A stretch of DNA of 64,000 bases. Origin: Lytechinus pictus. Taxonomy: Eukaryota; Echinodermata; Echinoidea; Temnopleuroida; Toxopneustidae. Made by a program: the position numbers and the translations under genes. Positions 42,209-51,234 of this stretch are shown here, one piece after another. The notes below the pieces were generated by a model. The model was not told where the DNA came from. It searched no databases and saw nothing but the letters and a program-made list of their open reading frames with translations. Position 1 is the stretch's first letter. Every line of letters begins with the position of its first letter. The stretch spans positions 52,110,901-52,174,900 of the forward strand of contig NC_087249.1 of assembly GCF_037042905.1 (NCBI RefSeq), read 5' to 3'.

Positions 42209-42262
42209 CCTTTTTTACATTTTAAAATAACTTTTAATGTTTCATGCAACAATGAAAATTAT
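42209..42262 (+). repeat. 54-bp dispersed direct repeat, copy 1
   Basis: The 54 bp from cctttttt to gaaaattat are identical to 46305-46358 in the same orientation, 4096 bp apart. No obvious inverted termini flank either copy. It may be a fragment of a dispersed element or part of a longer repeat that has decayed outside this core. Confidence 0.8.
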
Positions 42263-43101
42263 ACCTGCTGACGAGGGGGAGGCTTGATTTATATTCTAAT
42301 GGTGAGCATAACGTTGTTGATTTTCATGAAATTAAATTTGCATCAAATAAAATGAGTAGGTCAAATTATTTGGTTCCGTCATTTCCATATACATATGAAG
42401 CTGTGTATTATGTACCCGTTCGCTGAAATTAGGCGAAAGTATAAAAAAGTTCATAACGTTATTATTTTGTATCCAATTCTCATTAATTTTTCAGTGTTGT
42501 ATTTTTCGCCATCTACTAGAATAGAAATTGTTCGGATGGAGTTTCAAGCGTCTCTCCCAAGTGCAAAACGAATTGTTAAAGGACAAGATATATATTTCCC
42601 ACATTTGATGAATGTTGGGTATGACTCGGCCAGTGATCAAAGTCATACTTCATTCATGAGTCAGGCAGTAATTCTTTAGTCCCATTAAGTACATGTATCT
42701 GAAAATATTATTTTCCTTTCCAGAAATGCTAAGGCACACACACGGCGTGTACACATCAGGATCAATAGCCAGGTCTGGGAAGCTATCAGGATCAATGGGG
42801 ATCAACCTTCGACAAGTTCTTCTCAGAGCAAATATGTCTTATGCAACATATTGATAGCGGTACATCGCCAAAGTCTGGAAAACCACGGTTCCAAAGGTAT
42901 CAAGTCGATGTCAAAAAGTTTACTGACGAATTTGGATACCTCTTTAGGGTAGTACATGGTCGGACCATCACATGCCGTCGATATAAAGAGCTCAATACCG
43001 ATCAGGCAATGGCAATGAAGAAGACACTTTGTGACTTGAACAAAAGAATTGACAATGAGGCAATTTTTGCGAATCTAAAGTTCCCTCAATTTGGCGATTA
43101 A

Positions 43102-44980
43102 AGGAAAATGAAATCCTTGTCTTTCTATGACCTTTGAGCACAAATCATAGGACTAACCTTTCAGCATAACTCAATAATTATTATACTTTGTAGTCATTGT
43201 AAGTTGAAGGATTTACATATTTTACTGGAAGTTTTGTGTCAATTACTCATTTTATATGAAGCTATTGTGCAAAATAGTGTCTACTGCTAGTCCCTTCATG
43301 GATTTCGTTGCACTTTGAAGGGGTACTCCGGATTGAAACAATAATCTGATAACAAAAAATTGGAGGTAAATTATTATAGCAAAACAACAAACCAATAATA
43401 ATCAAAATGTGATAAAAATTTCGCCAAAGTTATCAACTTACTAAGTTTGCCTTATTTTAATAATGTATGAAAAGATCAAATATCTCCCTCAAGTTATGAA
43501 GCAACGATGGGGCTAATCCTCTAGATGAATGTTCAGTCCAAGTTTTGATATTCTTTGAGCAGTAAATGCAATAAGTTTCGTTTCATACAATAAAATGCCA
43601 AAGAAACCATGGCAAGGCTATGCCTTTTACTAAATTTCATATTCATGGACACAATAAGAAATGTTTCATGTAAAAATATTCACAAATACAATGACAGAAC
43701 GTCATTTTATTATATCAGATTTTTTTCCCGGATTTAAATTCAATCACTTTATTCATATCATAACATTTTCAATTAAGAGTACCAAGAGAGTTCATTGGAC
43801 GAAAAGCCATGAGTTTTGTAAAAATCCATTAAAATTATTAAGGTATGAAATAAAGAAAGTCACATATTATTTTTATGGCGATCTGCAATTTGACATGCAC
43901 CATTGCCTCAAACGGCAGGCATTTTTGGCAACTCTACATTTATATGGTAATTGTCTGATAAAACGGGACTTGTCAGATGGTCTGAATTCCTTTCATGAAA
44001 CCCTCCCCTTGATGTCTTGGAGGCATTGCCAACTTGAGGATCTCTAGAGCTTTGACGTCCTCAACATTCAAATGCTCAAAATGTTATTATTGTTTGTTGA
44101 ATTTCCTAACACTTTCATTCATTTGATCGTATACTTTTATTTTTGTCTCTTTTTCACAAGCTTTTGGAGCATAAGATTGCTTATGTACAGTAGACGAATA
44201 AGCTGAATGGTCAGTTCGACCTGACATAGTAAAATCAGTAAGTTCTGACTTGCATGTAAAAATTAAAAAGTGGTGTAAAGAAGCAAATCTCAACATTTTT
44301 GATACAGAGATATTATTTCAAGAATTTTGTACTTGGTTAAGGATGGTATGGAAAATTAGATTAAAGATGAATGATTTGTATATCGAAAGTTTGATGATGC
44401 TGAAAATTTGACATCAGTTTTGTATACCTCCAGATATTTGATCATTTAATAGTCACTACAAACTGACATTTTTAAAGCTAATTCCTAAGCGTATTATGGA
44501 TGATAGATCATGCTTTGTGAACACCCAGATATAGAAAGCCATGTCATGTACATTCACCACAGTGTGATTTGATTCGAATGACAACATGCTCAAACATAAA
44601 GTTTGAAAATATGGAATCTTTAAACGAAAATTCGATATTAAGGAGATTTTCAATTGAAAATTACACATGGGATTTGGCAACATAAATCATAATTTAATGT
44701 GTTTCAAACTTTCACAAAATGATTTCTTTTTACGTACTAAACAGAAGAGGAAACATACCGTCGCTTATTTTTTAATGCGAAATATGCTCCCTTGATAAGG
44801 AATAATGTAATAATAATGACATAGCCAAAGTATTTAAGCAAAATTCAAATGTACGTTACCATGTACTTTGGGATGGAATTGCTTTATAACCATTTTCAAA
44901 ATTTTAGTTGATGAAAATGTTCATAATATTGAGAAAAATAAAAACTGAATAAACAGTATGATAACTTCCCATTGTTTTTA
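43102..44980. other. AT-rich intergenic DNA with no supported gene
   Basis: The phrase aaggggtactccgg at 43318 looks like one end of a dispersed repeat, but I found no partner. Open frames at 43661-44047 (plus) and 44087-44683 (minus) are rich in Phe, Ile, Lys and His, as expected from AT-rich non-coding DNA. They lack credible splice or domain signals. Confidence 0.5.
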
Positions 44981-44982
44981 GT

Positions 44983-45395
44983 TACGTGTGTGAGGGTGGG
45001 TGTGTGTGCAGGGCGGGGTGTTCGTGTGTATGTTTGTTTAAAAAAGAGAATTCGAGAAAAGGGAAGGGAAGAGGGGTGAAGAAAGAAAAAAGTAGGGGAG
45101 AGGAAACAGAAACTAAAAATAGAAAGGAAGGGAGAGGTGGAAAAAGTAAGGGAAAAGAAAGATTTAAATAAATGAATAAGGGAGAGGGGGAAGGGAAAGA
45201 GCAAGAAATGGTGAGGGAGGGAGAGAGGAAGAAAAGAAGGGAAAACAAAATAAAGAGAATGACAGAGAGGGAGAAAGTGGGAAAGGAAGAGAGGGAGAGA
45301 GAAAGAAAGAAGTGAAGAGAGTAGGAGAAAAAAAGAGGAAAGGGAGAGGATAGAAAAGAGAGGGAGGGGAGAGATTGATGAAGGGAAGATGAAAA
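44983..45395. repeat. GT-rich tract followed by long polypurine (GA) tract
   Basis: About 50 bp of tgtgtg/gggtg-rich sequence (44983-45035) are followed by about 350 bp that are almost entirely A and G on the plus strand. Polypurine mirror-like tracts of this length can form triplex (H-) DNA. The Ser/Phe/Leu-rich open frames on the minus strand here are by-products of composition. Confidence 0.9.
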
Positions 45396-45399
45396 TTTC

Positions 45400-46300
45400 A
45401 AGGCTTCAGATCGAAATATTAAGAATTGGAAAAAAATGGGGCTCTCATGTTTGATTTACGAAAATACTTTTAAGGTCCATAATCCCAGTTCTAGATCCAA
45501 TCTATCAACAACCAAAAACATGCTCGTGCTTCGCGCTCGAATTCTGGACATAAATTCTTCATTGAAAATGTCAGTTTTCACTCGCATCAGTTATTAAGCT
45601 ACAAAAATGTTACTTATGATTTCTGCTTAGATACTTTCATTTTATGTGTTGATAGGCAGATAGAGTGATTTATTTAAAAAAAAAAATTGGGTCCTGCTTT
45701 ACTTTCACATTATAGGATACCCTATACATTGCTTTAAAAAATTATGTTAAGATATGTAGAGCCTATACTATAGTTTGGCTTCCATCCTTCATGTCCTTAG
45801 GAATACCCCTTTCTGCAAATGGGTTGACCAGACCAGCCTTTACCTGCCATAAAAAATATGCTCTTGTGATTTCAAATTTGATACCCCTCCACGGGCCCTC
45901 CTCTGAAATCCTGGAACTCCGCCTTGTTCAACGCTCATCACATTTTGGCAATAACACCTCCAAAAAAGTGATTGGTTCATTGATTGGTATGGCAAGTAAC
46001 CAAAATATGAGTACAATTAAAGACCGGCTTGTACATGATAACCCAAGAAAGTTCGAAACTTGAAGAAAAAAGAATATCACATTGGTCTCTGCAAAAAATA
46101 CAATGATGTTTAACTCCGACCACAGCGGAGAAAGAAGCAGATGAAGAAGAAGAAGGAAATACAACATACAAACCAACAAATTAATGCAACACATGCCTTT
46201 ACATTTCATCATCGCTGATGGCGCTACATCATAAAATACAAGACCCTATATACAGGGCCTTGATAAAATACCGCTGAACAGCGAAAAAACAGGAAAAAAA
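45400..46300. other. Intergenic DNA, no supported gene
   Basis: It holds a poly-A run near 45676, a gaagaagaagaagg microsatellite at 46142-46157 and the phrase ctcgtgcttcgcgctcg at 45522, which is reminiscent of interspersed repeats. A 90-codon plus-strand frame at 45791-46063 has no recognisable domain. Confidence 0.45.
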
Positions 46301-46304
46301 TGCT

Positions 46305-46358
46305 CCTTTTTTACATTTTAAAATAACTTTTAATGTTTCATGCAACAATGAAAATTAT
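46305..46358 (+). repeat. 54-bp dispersed direct repeat, copy 2
   Basis: Identical over 54 bp to 42209-42262. It lies about 70 bp upstream of the inverted-repeat element starting at 46431. Confidence 0.8.
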
Positions 46359-46430
46359 GAAAAAAAAATGAGTGCCTAGAACGCAACCAGCAGTACAAGC
46401 TTCCAATATGTAAACAAGCAAGTGTATTAA

Positions 46431-47960
46431 AGGGATGGTCCATAGGCTGGAGATATTTAAATCTCAATAAATAGAGTAAAATTCACAGAGCAAAATGCTG
46501 AAAATTTGATCAAAATCGGATTACAAATAACGAAGTTATTTAATTTTAAAGATTTGCATTATTCCGGTGAAATTTTGTTCTGGGCATGTTTTCATGAATA
46601 TTTATTTAGTGTCAAATCCACTTGTTCTTTTGTATTTTATTACATGAAATTAGTTTTATATTCAAAATTTTCTACCAATAACTAAAACAATAGGACTGAC
46701 AACTGATTAAGGACGTTCCACAGTTAAAGTGAAATCCATGTCATTTTCACCAAACTTTGCACATAGATACTTTAAACCTTAATATTCGAAATATGCAAAA
46801 ATTAACATAGGTCCATGTGCTTGATTTTTTGCTATAGAGCTTCAAAGTTCACCCAAATTGATGTTCTTAAGAATTGCGCATTCAAAAGAATTTGGCATTT
46901 TTAGACCGCCCAAGATTACTACAATGAGTTTAAACCTCCATTACTCAGTCAAAATACATAAAAAAGTCATCAAATTACTCGCAAGAGAGTTAATACTTGT
47001 ATCGTTAGAATGGAGAATCTGTTAATAGTGCTATTTGTTTGCAATTTTAAGTTTAACAGCACTGTCAGTTCTTAAAAATGGCGTAAAAGATAACAAAATC
47101 CCAATCTAAAAAATGTAAAATTTCAGTAACAAACTACAAACGTACAATAAATGTTGCACTTTATTCAAAATCCATGTCATTTTCACAAAAAATTGCAGAG
47201 TTGTAGAGGAAGGTATACCTAAGAGGTACAAACATTAAAAAATAGGGGTCCATGTGCTTGTTTTTAAACTATCAGCATTTTTATTCGAGCAAATGTGCTT
47301 TTTAAAACACCAAAAATGGGCCGAATGCTTAGTATCTATGTGAAGAAAAAATCAAAACCACTCTACCATTTATTCAAACTCGGGGTAATATTCGTGATTT
47401 TTGGCAGCACTGCAGAGTAAAGTATTTTGAAATTGTAGAGAATATTTTTTTGAATGGTCCATGGAATAATTCAATTTTTTAGCTTCATGAAATAACGCAT
47501 CGGATCTGCAGTTAAAGTGCAGAAGATAGAAAAATCAGCTCATACCCGCAGCTAATTAATCACCTGTTCATCCGTTGTGACGTCAGCGCGCAGAGTGTAA
47601 ACTATGCGCAGATCATAATGCGCACAAATATAACTGTGGAACGTCCTTAATTGCATTTTTATTTATTGCGGCAACTTATTTCATCATAATGGAGACATGT
47701 CATTTACAAATGTATGATAAACTGAAACAATGATGATTTCATATAATAACATAAGAAAAAGGAAAGTGGGGATATGACATCATCAGCCCACCTAATGAAT
47801 ATTCATGATGATGTGCATATATAACTGTTTTCACAAAATATTGATAAACTTTATAACTTCATTATTTGTTATCCAATTTTTATGAAATTTTCAGCATTTT
47901 GCTCTGTGAATTTTACTCTTAGATACCGGTAAATATTTTCAGCCCGGATCGACCATCCCT
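46431..47960. mobile_element. TTAA-flanked inverted-repeat element (outer)
   Basis: Terminal inverted repeats (TIRs) of about 108 bp occupy 46431-46538 and 47852-47960. Both begin agggatggtc and share a long inner block (agtaaaattcacagagcaaa, then atgctgaaaattt, ending gaagttat on the left). TTAA directly abuts both ends (46427-46430 and 47961-47964), as expected for a TTAA target duplication, the piggyBac-type hallmark. No transposase is encoded, so it is non-autonomous. Without the element nested inside it, the length would be about 590 bp. Superfamily assignment rests only on TTAA and is tentative. Confidence 0.75.
46711..47646. mobile_element. Nested TTAA-flanked inverted-repeat element (inner, 936 bp)
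   Basis: Termini ggacgttccacagtta (46711-46726) and taactgtggaacgtcc (47631-47646) are perfect 16-bp inverted repeats. TTAA flanks each end (46707-46710 and 47647-47650). It sits inside the outer element, so it inserted later. No long open frame is present. Imperfect internal copies of 'aaatccatgtcattttcac' (near 46733 and 47170) suggest an internal duplication. Confidence 0.78.
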
Positions 47961-48004
47961 TTAAATTTGCTTTAAATAATCGCCCGCCCTCTCTCTACTC
48001 TAGC

Positions 48005-48013
48005 TATATAAAT
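48005..48013 (+). promoter_or_regulatory. Possible TATA box (tatataaat)
   Basis: tatataaat stands in a pyrimidine-rich context, followed about 30 bp later by cttggttcgacacc, a reasonable start region. A short ATG exon with a strong donor follows at 48104. Chance occurrence is quite possible in AT-rich DNA. Confidence 0.25.
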
Positions 48014-48103
48014 CGGTAACCCCAGCCTTCTTGGTTCGACACCAACTTTTTCAAGAAAAATCATCTAGGGGCCTACATAAATTACCAGAAAGACAAAGAG
48101 GAG

Positions 48104-48127
48104 ATGAAATTGGCTTCATATCGTTTG
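48104..48127 (+). CDS. Possible short first exon (8 codons) before a GTAAGT donor
   Basis: ATG at 48104 has a purine-rich context (aaagaggagATGa) and gives MKLASYRL, then a full-consensus G|GTAAGT donor at 48128. With the upstream TATA-like box it could be a genuine first exon. If it were spliced to the exon starting at 50962 it would read into a stop within a few codons, so at best it would be a leader exon with a short upstream frame for PGAP2. Purely a candidate; a chance match is equally likely. Confidence 0.15.
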
Positions 48128-48214
48128 GTAAGTTTCATATCTGCCAAAAGCTTATCTGATTTAAAATGTCCAATCTATTAATCTACTAATTAAAAAAAAA
48201 ATCCCAAGACATCG

Positions 48215-48360
48215 CATGCGCGCGAGGGTCCGAGCTCGGACCCACCCATGGTTGCAATCAAGCCCCCGAAGCTACCGCGCCGTGCTAACCCAGGCCCAGG
48301 CCCAGGGAGCTCCGGTCCGCGAAGCGGGCCGGAGCCCACTCGGCCCACTTACCGATCGAT
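48215..48360. other. Small GC-rich island with two hairpins
   Basis: In AT-rich surroundings this segment is strongly GC-rich. It contains a perfect 16-bp palindrome ggtccgagctcggacc (48227-48242). It also has a 12-bp stem, gctccggtccgc/gcgggccggagc, with a 3-nt loop (48309-48320 and 48324-48335; one G-T pair). caggcc/caggcc short repeats lie between. No RNA gene is recognised. Confidence 0.6.
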
Positions 48361-48479
48361 ATGAAGTCCATATGATATTTGGTGACTTATTTGAGCACTC
48401 TCTCTGTCCCCCTCTGGCTCTGTTCCTCATCTTTTCTTGCTCTTGACGTCGCGCGCCGCCTGCAGAACATCAACACCAA

Positions 48480-49060
48480 CATGACCAATTTTTGGCCTAA
48501 AGATTCATATCAAACAAAGACACGATAACTTATCGTGTCTTTGATACGATTAAAAATATAAATCGCGCTAGACAGCTGGCAGCCGTCTGTTTCGAGGAGT
48601 TTTTAACATTAAAAAAAAAAAATTCTCCTTGTACACAGACGGCTCGCTATCGTGCAGCCACCATTAGGGGACTTACAATGCAAAATCCCCCCGTCGGGGC
48701 TCTTCAATTTTTGTCTTTAGTTTAAATGAATCAAACTTTTGAAAATTAACGCGACCGAAATGCAAATTAATATTCCCTCTTGGCATTAATTGCCCAAAAA
48801 CAGGGAAAATCAAGTTAAAAGGAACAAAAACAGTGACTTACCTCTGCTGTCGCGCAACTTCACTGCCCTGTTTTATCCGAACTTAATACACATAAACATA
48901 TGGCCATTGAAATTGAGTCCCCTGTACAGATCGCGCTAGAACTTCGGTCTCTGTATTTGGTGAGTGAAGCCAACGGAGTTCAGCTGAACAACCAACATAA
49001 CAGAGACCGAAGCTTTTGGTCTAAAATCGCGCGCCATCTTAGACTAGGCACATTATTTTT
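48480..49060. repeat. Cluster of hairpins (foldback-like fragment)
   Basis: Three strong inverted repeats are close together. aaagacacgataa/ttatcgtgtcttt (48516-48542) has 13-bp arms and one central base. agccgtctgt/acagacggct are at 48581-48590 and 48635-48644. cttcggtctctgt/acagagaccgaag has 13-bp arms at 48942-48954 and 49000-49012. The phrase atcgcgctaga occurs next to two of them. They may be ends or subterminal parts of one or more decayed DNA transposons; no flanking duplication was identified. Confidence 0.6.
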
Positions 49061-49768
49061 ATATCTACACGCAAATCATTATGCGGTGAAGTGTCAAATC
49101 TTTTTTTATATAGACTTTGGTAGACCGTATTTATTGACAAACGAACAAAGCTTGTACTGCTGGTTTCGTTCAAGGTACGTAGATATTTCAATTTTTTTTA
49201 TTAGTCCTCGTTTTAAATTATTTGCAAAAAAAGTGTTGTCAATAATCTTGAAATATGTTTCTGAAGGTATTTCATTTATAGGTGCCCATAATTAACCAAG
49301 TAATCATAAGAATTGCACATTCAAAGAATTTTGACACAGTTATAAAATTAGCTGAATCAAGGTTGTGATATTTATTAGCGCCACCATCTGGCTTCCTTTT
49401 ATTTCCGAAGAAGAGACATGCGAAGTCACTTTCCAGGCCGAGGTGAGCGAAATTGCTCTTTTTGTACAATTTTATAGATTTAATATCAAAATTTCTATTG
49501 TATGGCTACTCACCAGAAAGAGCCCCTGTGAGTAGCGAGAAGGAGTTTTGACAAATATTACTTCTGCAATTAGGTGATGTTTGCCGACTTAGAAATCCAG
49601 GGCCAAACGCGGTTCGGTGTACAAGGTCAGTATAGCATACTAACCTCGTACTACTAGTGTGAGCGGCCGGAGCCCAGGAATCGTCCGTGTAATACTAGGC
49701 AGACATGGGTAGAATGGGGTCACAATGGCACTCCAAATAAAAGGGGAAAAAATAAATTATGCACTTAC
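49060..49768. other. Intergenic DNA, no supported gene
   Basis: No repeat family or domain is evident. A plus-strand frame to 49295 and a minus-strand frame at 49272-49469 have no recognisable similarity. Part of this may be intron of the putative minus-strand gene starting at 49901. Confidence 0.4.
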
Positions 49769-49901
49769 CTCGATTGTATGGATGAAGGTATATCGTGACA
49801 CAGAATCCTGACATCGAGGCACAAATTGGACCCTCAAAAAAAGGAAAAGTTAGACCTCCATGTCGCGTTCGTCCTCTGTATCGATCGCCACGATCCGCCA
49901 T
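49769..49901 (-). CDS. Putative first coding exon of an unknown minus-strand gene
   Basis: On the minus strand an ATG at 49901 lies in AAAATGGCGG, the YY1-like start motif common around metazoan translation starts. It opens a 44-codon frame beginning MADRGDRYRGRTRHGGL that ends in CGAG|GTAAGT, an excellent donor (intron begins at 49768), in phase 1. The N-terminus is Arg-rich and then turns hydrophobic. I do not recognise the protein and found no second exon in the 700 bp downstream. If real, the gene runs leftward, divergent from PGAP2, and the two could share a promoter around 49.9-50.3 kb. Seen: frame, start context, donor. Inferred: that it is transcribed. Confidence 0.35.
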
Positions 49902-50305
49902 TTTATTTATTTTCAATTTTGAAAGAAGGAGAACGAACAAGACAGAACTTGTCCTTTTTTATAATTGCACAAACTGTGCTTTTATACTGCTTTTCTATCT
50001 ATACAAAACTAGGCTTTTGTCTTGTTAAGAACAAAATGTTTGCTCGCTTGCTGCTGTTTATAAAATTTTGGTCCTTTTTTCATCATGGTGTTGACCATCC
50101 CGGAAAAAAGTTGGGAATTGTGCGATCAGAGAAGGATTTTCAATTTCTAAATGTTGGCAGGTATGTGAGAGGCCAGACTGAAAGAGTCCCAAAAGAGAAT
50201 ATTTCCTTTAAAATGATACATGTTCTTGCTTTGGTGCAGTTGGGTCCATTGCTGCTCCCCTATCATGAGGTTAATTGTGGGACGAGATGACTGTCGGTAA
50301 TGACT
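49902..50305. other. Possible shared upstream region; no clear gene
   Basis: A plus-strand open frame runs through 49826-50290, but it overlaps the putative minus-strand exon, has no known domain and lacks a good donor, so I do not call it. By position this stretch could hold the 5' ends of the minus-strand gene and of PGAP2. Confidence 0.3.
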
Positions 50306-50689
50306 TGTGGGTGTTTTAGATAAATTTACAAACTACTTTACAGACGACTGGTGACCCTTCTTGGGAACTAAATCAATACCATTGGAAATTGGGGCCCGTC
50401 TTACAAAGAGTTATGTTTGATCCGATCAATCATAACTCTATGGAAATCCATCAATGTCATAATTTTTTGTACGAAAAATTTGCACAATTTGCAAACAATG
50501 AATACTTTGAACAAACATGCATAATAGATGTTGACGTTGCTGGCCGTCCATAGTTACGATTGATCGGATCAATCGTAACTCTTCGTAAGACGGGGCCCTG
50601 GTGTGTATCACCATAAGAAAGGATCACCAGTTGTTTGTAAAAAATCGTTTGTACTTGTAATTTACGAACAACTTTATGAAACACCCACA
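50306..50689. mobile_element. Palindromic MITE-like element (outer, gggtgttt type)
   Basis: tgtgggtgttt at 50306 faces aaacacccaca at 50679-50689. Over about 85 bp the left arm and the inverted right arm match imperfectly, including an actggtgaccctt/actggtgatcctt block. The arms surround the second palindrome (50391-50598). I recognise the gggtgtttcataaag motif as a common interspersed repeat of echinoderm-like genomes, from memory only. No coding capacity. Confidence 0.65.
50391..50598. mobile_element. Palindromic MITE-like element (inner, ggcccgtcttac type)
   Basis: The left end ggggcccgtcttac and right end gtaagacggggccc are inverted. Each is followed inward by a second palindromic block, tgatccgatca with flanking agagtta/taactct arms, giving terminal repeats of about 60 bp around a centre of roughly 90 bp. 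It lies in the middle of the gggtgttt element and so appears nested, or both form one compound hairpin. Confidence 0.72.
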
Positions 50690-50869
50690 TGGTTATGTAG
50701 AAAACTTCGTTATTGAAAAATCTCTAACAAATAGAAGTGACAACCCACCGCCACCCTCTTTAGTTTGAATGATTTGCCTTATTTTGATTTTAATCATATT
50801 TTTCCCCCTTTATTTGTGTGTAGCCTATAATATATATACATGTATTGTATAGTAAAGTTTGTCCTGTGA

Positions 50870-50932
50870 AAAAAATAATTTCCTTTGTGGACAATAAAGT
50901 TATTCTATTCTATGCTATTCTATTCTAATCAC
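50870..50932 (+). mobile_element. 3' tail of a non-LTR retrotransposon or SINE
   Basis: tttgtggacaataaagttat leads into imperfect attct repeats (ttctattctatgctattctattcta). An AATAAA-containing end followed by a short pentanucleotide microsatellite is typical of RTE/CR1-type 3' tails. Only the tail is recognisable; the rest of the element is absent or too diverged. Confidence 0.55.
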
Positions 50933-50961
50933 TCTCATCTTTTCTATTGTTCTTCATATAG

Positions 50962-51011
50962 ATTCATGGTCTCTTGGACTAGGCTTTTATTTGAGTGAAA
51001 CTAAGGAGACG
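50962..51011 (+). other. PGAP2: PGAP2 5'UTR part of first coding exon
   Basis: The exon appears to begin after a pyrimidine-rich AG acceptor (ttcttcatatag|at). The 50 nt before the ATG are open in the PGAP2 frame, but comparison with vertebrate PGAP2 length favours the ATG at 51012. An upstream non-coding exon is implied. Confidence 0.5.
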
Positions 51012-51176
51012 ATGGGGGGTGTTTGCGGCCCTTGTCGATTCACCAGCAACGGAATCAGGATCTCTTTACCAGCAGCTGTCACTATCACATCTTGGATCAT
51101 CATCCTTGGATTCATGTTGAGTATATTATGTGCTGTACTCATCAACTTTGAAGATACAACCGAAACACATTGTCAT
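51012..51176 (+). CDS. PGAP2: PGAP2 (post-GPI attachment to proteins 2), coding exon 1
   Basis: Encodes 55 residues from ATG to a CAT|GTGAGT donor, phase 0. It contains CRFTSNGIRISLPAAV, a hydrophobic segment at about residues 21-44 (first transmembrane helix) and then NFEDTTETHC. This matches the family pattern of a basic N-terminal strand, TM1 and an HF.ETT.THC-like luminal motif in FRAG1/DRAM/Sfk1-domain proteins. The distance from Met to the THC motif (54 residues) agrees with vertebrate PGAP2. PGAP2 is a multi-pass Golgi/ER membrane protein needed for fatty-acid remodelling of GPI anchors after their attachment to proteins; loss lets GPI-anchored proteins be shed. The next exon in the same frame is at 56241, across a 5064-bp intron filled with repeats. 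Confidence 0.85.
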
Positions 51177-51234
51177 GTGAGTAAAAAAATCCATATTTTA
51201 TTGTTCAAAATGAAATCTGAAATAGAAATACTCA

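Larger units (their letters stand above)
41149..43101 (+). pseudogene. DUF6589-like gene remnant, two exons, frameshifted
   Basis: Exon 1 (41149-41280) follows an AG acceptor and ends at an AAG|GTAAGT donor. It encodes a segment with NRTINLHGGSGRNLALDFFM followed by a QLNHKAK-like stretch, which resembles the C-terminal region of DUF6589 proteins (pattern NRT.N.HGG.G.N...D..ME.LN). Exon 2 (from 42724, after a pyrimidine-rich CAG acceptor) joins in phase, completing the split GAA codon, and continues with LRHTHGVYTSGSIARSG. It then hits TGA at 42852. A second open frame, shifted by one base, carries on from about 42850 (IDSGTSPKSGKPRFQRYQVD) to a TAA at 43099-43101. A small indel near 42849-42852 therefore breaks the frame. 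Family members are much longer; upstream exons would fall in the about 1 kb before the satellite and none is seen, so the copy is also truncated. Molecular function of the domain is not established to my knowledge. Alternatives are an assembly error at the frameshift or a very short extra intron. Family call moderate; broken state fairly sure. Confidence 0.55.

Noticed and set aside
42395..42679. 94-codon plus-strand frame
   Set aside because: It lies in the intron between the two DUF6589-like exons, with no domain and no splice support.
43661..44047. 128-codon plus-strand frame
   Set aside because: AT-driven composition, no recognisable domain, no promoter or splice context.
44896..45401. 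Two long Ser/Phe/Leu-rich minus-strand frames
   Set aside because: They are the complement of a polypurine tract; low-complexity artefacts.
49826..50290. 154-codon plus-strand frame
   Set aside because: It overlaps a better-supported minus-strand exon, and its sequence shows no family pattern.
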